In this document: piece after piece, positions 59,516-64,000 of the stretch | How positions within the stretch are numbered: position 1 is the stretch's first letter | Layout: each line of letters opens with the position of its first letter | DNA from: Niastella sp. OAS944 | GTDB lineage: Bacteria; Bacteroidota; Bacteroidia; Chitinophagales; Chitinophagaceae | Reading direction: 5' to 3' | Length of the DNA stretch: 64,000 nt | Assembly (NCBI GenBank): GCA_024809215.1 | Contig: JANUBW010000002.1 | Coordinates: 744,001 to 808,000, forward strand | Program-made: the position numbers and the translations under genes | The notes under the pieces: generated by a model | Seen by the model: only the letters and a program-made list of their open reading frames with translations | Databases searched by the model: none | What the model was told of the DNA's origin: nothing

Positions 59516-59553
59516 GCCCGACCTTTAAGAACAGGAATGAAATACCCGTTTTA

Positions 59554-59997
59554 TCAGATCTTAAATTTTTTAATCAAATCACTAATCAATGCCCGCTCTG
59601 AGGTGGAGAAGCTATCAATTCCTTCATGCAACTCCCGGAGTAATAGCATATGCTCCTTCTTATTGCCGTTCTTTTCTAATAGAAATCTTCTTATTTCATT
59701 AAATGCAGTATGCCATTTTTTTAAATTACTTAATGTATGTATCAAGGTCATGGATGACAGCCAGTGAGCAGGGTTTAATGACACCGCCTTTTCTAAATAA
59801 CCTTCTGCATTTTTAAATTCTCCGCATTCATACAAAACACTTCCCAGCAAAAAGAAGATCACGAATTTATCGGGATATTTTTCCGCCAATGGATAAAGCA
59901 CATCAAATGCTTCCATGAACTTTTCGCCTTCCTTCAGTAAAAAGAAAAGATCAATAATGCGCTCATCCTCAGGTGATAGTTGGTCACTATTTGGCAT
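59554..59997 (-). CDS. TPR-repeat protein
   Basis: A 147-residue protein from the ATG at 59997; a TTG at 60012 is not used because it lies in the smc terminator. Residues about 25-60 and 55-90 form tetratricopeptide-like helices (FVIFFLLGSVLYECGEFKNA, AEGYLEKAVSLNPAH), a protein-binding scaffold. No signal peptide is seen. It is a small cytosolic adaptor of unknown partner, or may act with smc, which lies just upstream. Confidence 0.78.
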   Translation of the reverse strand: MPNSDQLSPEDERIIDLFFLLKEGEKFMEAFDVLYPLAEKYPDKFVIFFLLGSVLYECGEFKNAEGYLEKAVSLNPAHWLSSMTLIHTLSNLKKWHTAFNEIRRFLLEKNGNKKEHMLLLRELHEGIDSFSTSERALISDLIKKFKI

Positions 59998-60010
59998 TTT
60001 CCAATATAGC

Positions 60011-60044
60011 AAAAATCCCGTCGCGGCTAAGCCACGACGGGATT
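60011..60044 (-). terminator. Intrinsic terminator of smc
   Basis: On the minus strand the stem AATCCCGTCG / CGACGGGATT with an 11-base loop is followed by TTTTTG. It is 26 bases after the smc stop codon and touches the alternative TTG start of the TPR gene. Confidence 0.88.
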
Positions 60045-60069
60045 AATATTATAAAGCTATCCGTAATTC

Positions 60070-63000
60070 TTAATTCAAACCTCTGAAGTCAACCGGAACA
60101 AGCTTGCTCACACCAGGCTCTTGCATGGTAACCCCGTAAATAACATCCACGGCGCTCATGGTTTGCTTGTTGTGTGTTACAATAATGAACTGGCTCTCCT
60201 GGCTGAACTTGCGGATCATTTGCGTGAACTTACCTACGTTGGCATCATCGAGCGGCGCATCCACCTCATCGAGGATACAGAACGGCGCCGGCTTAATGAG
60301 GTAGATCGCAAACAACAACGCGGTTGCTGTTAAGGTCTTTTCTCCCCCACTCAGCTGGGTGATCGACGATGGACGTTTACCCTTAGGTTTGGCCACAATG
60401 TCAATGCTGGTCTCTGCCAGGTTCTCAGGGTTTTCAAGGATCATGTCGGCCGAATCGTCTTCGGTAAACAATGCCTTGAACACCTTTTGGAAGTTCTCAC
60501 GCACTTTGTTGAAGGTATCGAGGAACTGCTGGTTGGCAGTGGCTTCTACCTCCTGTATGGTTTGTAATAAACTGTCTTTGGCGGTAACGAGGTCGTTCTT
60601 TTGCTCAAGAATGAACTCATAACGTTTCTTCATTTCCTGGAACGCTTCAATGGCCGTTGGGTTTACTTCACCCAGGTTCTCGAGGCGTTTCTTCATACGA
60701 TCGCCTTTCTCCTGCAACTCCTCAACAGGTACTTCACCTGTACGGGGCTGATCGAGAATATCATCGAGGTTGATCTTGAACTCAACACTCAAACGCTCTT
60801 TCATACCAGCCAGTTGCAGTTTCAGTTCGTTCAGTTTGTCTTTTATTTCATTCAACAAATGATCGGTCTGCTCTCTTTCTTTCGACTTATGACGCAGCTC
60901 GCTTTCTTTTTCACTCAGCGCGTTACGCATATTGTAGAATGCCTGGTCGGCCTCGTTCAACTTCTTCTCTTCTTCTTCTTTACGGCGCATCATATCAAGC
61001 AATCCATTCTCGGCACTGCTCAGTAGTTCTTCGCTTTCCGTAATGCTTTCCAATGTTTGCTTTAACTGCGAACTATTGCTTTCAACCTGGTTACGAAGTT
61101 CTATCAGCTGTTTGCCCTTGTAATCCAACTCCTGTTTCATTGAGTTGATCTTACTTGTTTGGCGGGTTAACTGAAGATTATATTCGTTAAATACGTTTTG
61201 TGCGTTGTTGTATTCGCTTTCGGCACTTTTGTATTCACCTTCTACAGCAGCCAGTTGCTCTTTTAGTTCGTTCAACTGATTCACCAGCTCCATCCACTGC
61301 TGGCGGGTGCCGCTGATAGATGAAGTAGTTTCTTCCAGGTTCATTTGCAGTTCTTCCAAACGGTTTTGAGAAGAACTTTGTAAACCATGCAGGTTCTCCA
61401 TTTTGTTCTCCAGTGAGAACACCTGGTTGGTGAGGGTATTGATGTCGGCCTGCGCTTGTTTAATGGCAGTATCTTTCAATTGCTCATTATAGCCGATCAC
61501 CTCGTTGTGTTTTTGCTGAATGCCATCTTTCAGGCCCTGTACTACTTCTTCCAGACCGATGATCTCTTCATACAATTTCTCGAGGTTCTTGGCGCGACCG
61601 ATCTTTTTACCTTCAAATAAACCTACGCTACCACCAGTTAATGAGAACTTACCTTTTACATATTTACCGGTTTTCTCCAATACCACCGAACCATTGCTGG
61701 TAGCCAGGGCATCGTCGCTTTCGGCAATATATACATTACCCAGCAGGTATTCGGCCAGGTGGTGGTACTGTGCATCTACCTCAATTACATCCATTGCAGC
61801 AATGGTGTTGGCAGGCGCATGACCATTCTCATCGGCTTTGCGATCGTTCAGTTTATCTAACAGGAAGAAATTCGCTTTACCCTTCTTGTTATTATCGAGC
61901 AGGTGTACGGCTTGTAACCCTTCCTGCAGGTTATTAACTACATAGTAGTTCAGGTAAGGCTCCAGCACATTCTCAACAGCTGCGCGGAACTCTTCCTTTA
62001 CATAAATAATATCCGATAAGATAGGCGCAGTATGGTTCCAGCCCGGGTTGTTGTGCAGGAACTTCACACTCTCGGGATAGCCTTCCATTGAGTCGATCAA
62101 ACTTTTCAGCAGGTCGTGCTCATTCTTTTTGGCATCCAGTTTTCTGCCCTCTTCGGCCAACTGCTGGCGTAAGCCTTCCAGTTCGCGTTGTGATATTAAG
62201 ATCTGTTCTTTTGTTCTTTCCTGATGTTCCTGCAATTGTACCAGGTCTCTTTGTCTTTTTTCCAGGTCCTGCTCCTTCACCATCTTTTCCTCTTCCAGCT
62301 GTTTCATTTGGCTGTAGCGGGCTTCGCGTTCTTCTTCTATCTGGTTAATGGCTTTTTGCACGTTTTGGATAGAAGTATCGGCAACGGCCACTTTCTTTTC
62401 TGCTTCAAACTGGTTGCGTTGCAGGCTCAGGTTCTCGGCACGCAGGCGATCAACATTACCACGCATTTCATCAAACACCGAACGTTTGGTTTCAACGGCT
62501 TCTTTATGCTCTTCCACCATTTGCTCCAAACCTTCGAGTTTGCCCTGCTCCTGTTCTACCTGTGTGCGGGTATGCTCAATACTATCTTCAATCGACTTCA
62601 GCGTTCCTTCACTTTTGTTCAGGAATTCAGTTAAACTGGTTTCCTTTTCTTTCAGGAAGTTAAGGCGTTGCGAAGCCAGGTTCTTTTCATTTTCTTTTGT
62701 ACGCAGGGTTTGCAACAGGTCGTTAAACTCGTGTTGCATACTTTGCAGGGCGCGTTCTTTTTCAATGAACCCTACTTTTTCCTGCTCAATGATGGCTTCG
62801 CCGTTGGCCACCTCTGCATCGAGACGGATCTTTTTATCGGTCTCAACTTCAGACTGGCTGGTAAGCTCGCGGTACGTAAGGTTAAAGCCTTCGAGGGCCG
62901 CTTTGGCCAGCTCTATGCTCAGCTCACGGTACTCTTTCTTTATTTCGTAGTATTTCTCTGCTTTTTTAGCCTGGTTCTCAAGCGTTTTTAACTGGTTGTT

Positions 63001-63594
63001 TATTTCAAACAACAAGTCCTCGATACGGGCAAGGTCCTGCTCGGTAGCATCGAGTTTTTGCTTGGCTTCCTTTTTACGGGTTTTATAGATGGTTATACCG
63101 GCTGCCTGTTCCAACATGCGGCGGCGGCTGTTCTCTTTGTCTTTAATGATCTCGTCAACCATCCCCAGCTCAATGATGGCGTAGCTGTCGGTGCTCACCC
63201 CGGTATCCATGAACAGGTTCTGGATGTCGCGCAAACGGCATTGAACATCGTTCAGGCGATATTCACTTTCCCCGCTTTTGTAGAATTTACGGGTTACGGT
63301 GATGGTGCTGAACTCGGTGGGTAACAGGTTGCGGGTGTTTTCGAAAGTAAGGCTTACTTCGGCCAGGCCGCTCGCAGAACGGGTTTTTGAACCGTTGAAA
63401 ACCAGGCTCTCGAGGTTTTCACTGCGGAGGTGGCTGATCTTTTGCTCTCCGATCACCCAGCGGATGCTGTCGATAATATTACTCTTTCCACATCCGTTGG
63501 GACCAATAACGCCAGTTATACCCTCATCGAAATGAAGAACAGTTTTATCGGCAAAACTCTTGAACCCTTTGATTTCTAAGCTTTTTAAGCGCAC
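60070..63594 (-). CDS. smc: Chromosome segregation protein SMC
   Basis: A 1174-residue SMC protein. The N-terminal ATPase half has Walker A GPNGCGKSN (31-39) in GVIGPNGCGKSNIIDSIRWV. Coiled coils (about 170-500 and 680-1000) flank a hinge near 510-670 (AVENVLEPYLNYYVVNNLQE). The C-terminal half has the signature QLSGGEKTLTATALLFAIYL and Walker B PFCILDEVDAPLDDANV. With ScpA and ScpB it loads on and organises the chromosome. Length is typical. No scp genes are adjacent. Confidence 0.97.
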   Translation of the reverse strand: MRLKSLEIKGFKSFADKTVLHFDEGITGVIGPNGCGKSNIIDSIRWVIGEQKISHLRSENLESLVFNGSKTRSASGLAEVSLTFENTRNLLPTEFSTITVTRKFYKSGESEYRLNDVQCRLRDIQNLFMDTGVSTDSYAIIELGMVDEIIKDKENSRRRMLEQAAGITIYKTRKKEAKQKLDATEQDLARIEDLLFEINNQLKTLENQAKKAEKYYEIKKEYRELSIELAKAALEGFNLTYRELTSQSEVETDKKIRLDAEVANGEAIIEQEKVGFIEKERALQSMQHEFNDLLQTLRTKENEKNLASQRLNFLKEKETSLTEFLNKSEGTLKSIEDSIEHTRTQVEQEQGKLEGLEQMVEEHKEAVETKRSVFDEMRGNVDRLRAENLSLQRNQFEAEKKVAVADTSIQNVQKAINQIEEEREARYSQMKQLEEEKMVKEQDLEKRQRDLVQLQEHQERTKEQILISQRELEGLRQQLAEEGRKLDAKKNEHDLLKSLIDSMEGYPESVKFLHNNPGWNHTAPILSDIIYVKEEFRAAVENVLEPYLNYYVVNNLQEGLQAVHLLDNNKKGKANFFLLDKLNDRKADENGHAPANTIAAMDVIEVDAQYHHLAEYLLGNVYIAESDDALATSNGSVVLEKTGKYVKGKFSLTGGSVGLFEGKKIGRAKNLEKLYEEIIGLEEVVQGLKDGIQQKHNEVIGYNEQLKDTAIKQAQADINTLTNQVFSLENKMENLHGLQSSSQNRLEELQMNLEETTSSISGTRQQWMELVNQLNELKEQLAAVEGEYKSAESEYNNAQNVFNEYNLQLTRQTSKINSMKQELDYKGKQLIELRNQVESNSSQLKQTLESITESEELLSSAENGLLDMMRRKEEEEKKLNEADQAFYNMRNALSEKESELRHKSKEREQTDHLLNEIKDKLNELKLQLAGMKERLSVEFKINLDDILDQPRTGEVPVEELQEKGDRMKKRLENLGEVNPTAIEAFQEMKKRYEFILEQKNDLVTAKDSLLQTIQEVEATANQQFLDTFNKVRENFQKVFKALFTEDDSADMILENPENLAETSIDIVAKPKGKRPSSITQLSGGEKTLTATALLFAIYLIKPAPFCILDEVDAPLDDANVGKFTQMIRKFSQESQFIIVTHNKQTMSAVDVIYGVTMQEPGVSKLVPVDFRGLN

Positions 63595-63948
63595 TTGATC
63601 TATTTTATTTTAGAAGACGACAAAAGTAACAAATAGCGATACAAAATAGTGCCGCTTCTACTAATCAACCTCAAAAGTTGTGCACTTTTGTGGGATAAGT
63701 ACTGTTAACTGGTGTTTATAAATGTTAATATCTTGTGAGTAACCCCGCGAAAATGGGGTGATTTATTCAATAAACAAGCGGGTTGCAGATATATATTATT
63801 AATGTGAATTAAATTGAGTACCAATTTGGTGGAATTAGTGACCTTTCGGCCCATTTATGCACAATTTCTCCATTGTTACCTCGCCATTCTGCCTTAACTT
63901 TCTGAAAGCTGAACACTACATTACAATCAATAACCAATCCCATTTACT
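63595..63948. other. Divergent intergenic region upstream of smc
   Basis: 354 bases shared by the smc promoter and that of the gene entering at 63949. A minus-strand TACTTTTG (63621-63628) is an exact TAnnTTTG box 27 bases before the smc start. CAAAAGT / ACTTTTG forms an inverted repeat at 63672-63690, with GTGCA in between. No gene is seen. Confidence 0.55.
63621..63628 (-). promoter_or_regulatory. Putative -7 promoter box of smc
   Basis: TACTTTTG on the minus strand matches TAnnTTTG and ends 26 bases before the smc start codon. TTTG lies only 13 bases further upstream, short for a -33 element. Confidence 0.45.
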
Positions 63949-64000
63949 ATGATCACCAGAAACTGGACAGGTGTTATTAAACCTGAGCGTGCTGATGATT
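63949..64000 (+). CDS. Start of a probable antibiotic-biosynthesis-monooxygenase-like gene (cut by window end)
   Basis: Seventeen codons read MITRNWTGVIKPERADD, the opening of many small ABM-domain (dimeric alpha+beta barrel) proteins, typically followed by a Tyr-containing strand. The window ends before any diagnostic part, so the assignment rests on this short similarity only. Confidence 0.5.
   Translation, partial: MITRNWTGVIKPERADD

Overview
This 64 kb window is ordinary chromosomal DNA from a Bacteroidota (Bacteroidetes) bacterium, most likely of the family Chitinophagaceae (a Niastella- or Chitinophaga-like genome; the genus is an inference). The signs are a SusC/TonB-receptor-like outer-membrane barrel, Tat-exported Gfo/Idh/MocA proteins, DUF4407, DUF4846 and DUF6266 proteins, LytTR two-component pairs, TAnnTTTG promoter boxes and mostly weak Shine-Dalgarno sequences. 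I see no rRNA, tRNA, CRISPR array, prophage or intact insertion sequence.

Layout. 1-4.7 kb: the 3' part of an outer-membrane barrel gene, an SGNH hydrolase, a small membrane protein and a DUF4407 protein. 5-9 kb (minus strand): a 5-oxoprolinase operon pxpB-pxpC-pxpA followed by an NRAMP-like permease. 9.3-13.7 kb: topA, a YcxB-like protein and a SirB1/transglutaminase-like protein. 13.8-17.6 kb: two paralogous Tat-exported Gfo/Idh/MocA oxidoreductases and an OsmC protein. 17.7-22.4 kb: CsaA, MGMT, a macro-domain protein, a YhdH-type oxidoreductase and a ferredoxin reductase, facing a SUFU-cytidine deaminase pair. 22.5-27.5 kb: signal peptidase I, a MerR/cobalamin-like regulator, an NtrC-type response regulator without a DNA-binding domain, and DUF4846. 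27.6-33.5 kb: a universal stress protein and a tripartite efflux operon (TetR, TolC, HlyD, DHA2 MFS) with a duplicated palindromic operator. 33.6-40 kb: pdhB, an acyltransferase followed by a LytS/LytTR pair, a zinc-ribbon protein, SSB and a GNAT acetyltransferase. 40-45 kb: a secreted protein, a thiolase, DUF3175, two small acidic proteins and an alpha/beta hydrolase. 45.3-51.5 kb: a non-homologous end-joining region (three-domain LigD, a DUF2383 ferritin-like protein, Ku) next to a HAD phosphatase fused to a HerA-like ATPase. 51.5-59.3 kb: a DUF6266 gene split by a frameshift, small proteins, a transglutaminase-like protein, a periplasmic rhodanese-thioredoxin fusion, a YCF48-type protein and ferritin. 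59.5-64 kb: a TPR protein, smc and the first codons of a probable antibiotic-biosynthesis-monooxygenase-like gene.

The most unusual structure is in the spaces between genes. At least fifteen intergenic stretches consist of short degenerate DNA 'words' repeated in tandem and often answered by the complementary word, giving long imperfect hairpins. Many begin within a few bases of a stop codon. Each location has its own vocabulary. They are distinct from the ordinary GC-rich intrinsic terminators, which are also present. Other points worth a second look are the HAD-HerA fusion beside the NHEJ genes, an NRAMP-like protein lacking the metal-binding motif beside 5-oxoprolinase, two terminators without an obvious gene, three CGTGCA boxes phased at exactly 21 bp, and a 22-bp tandem triplet.
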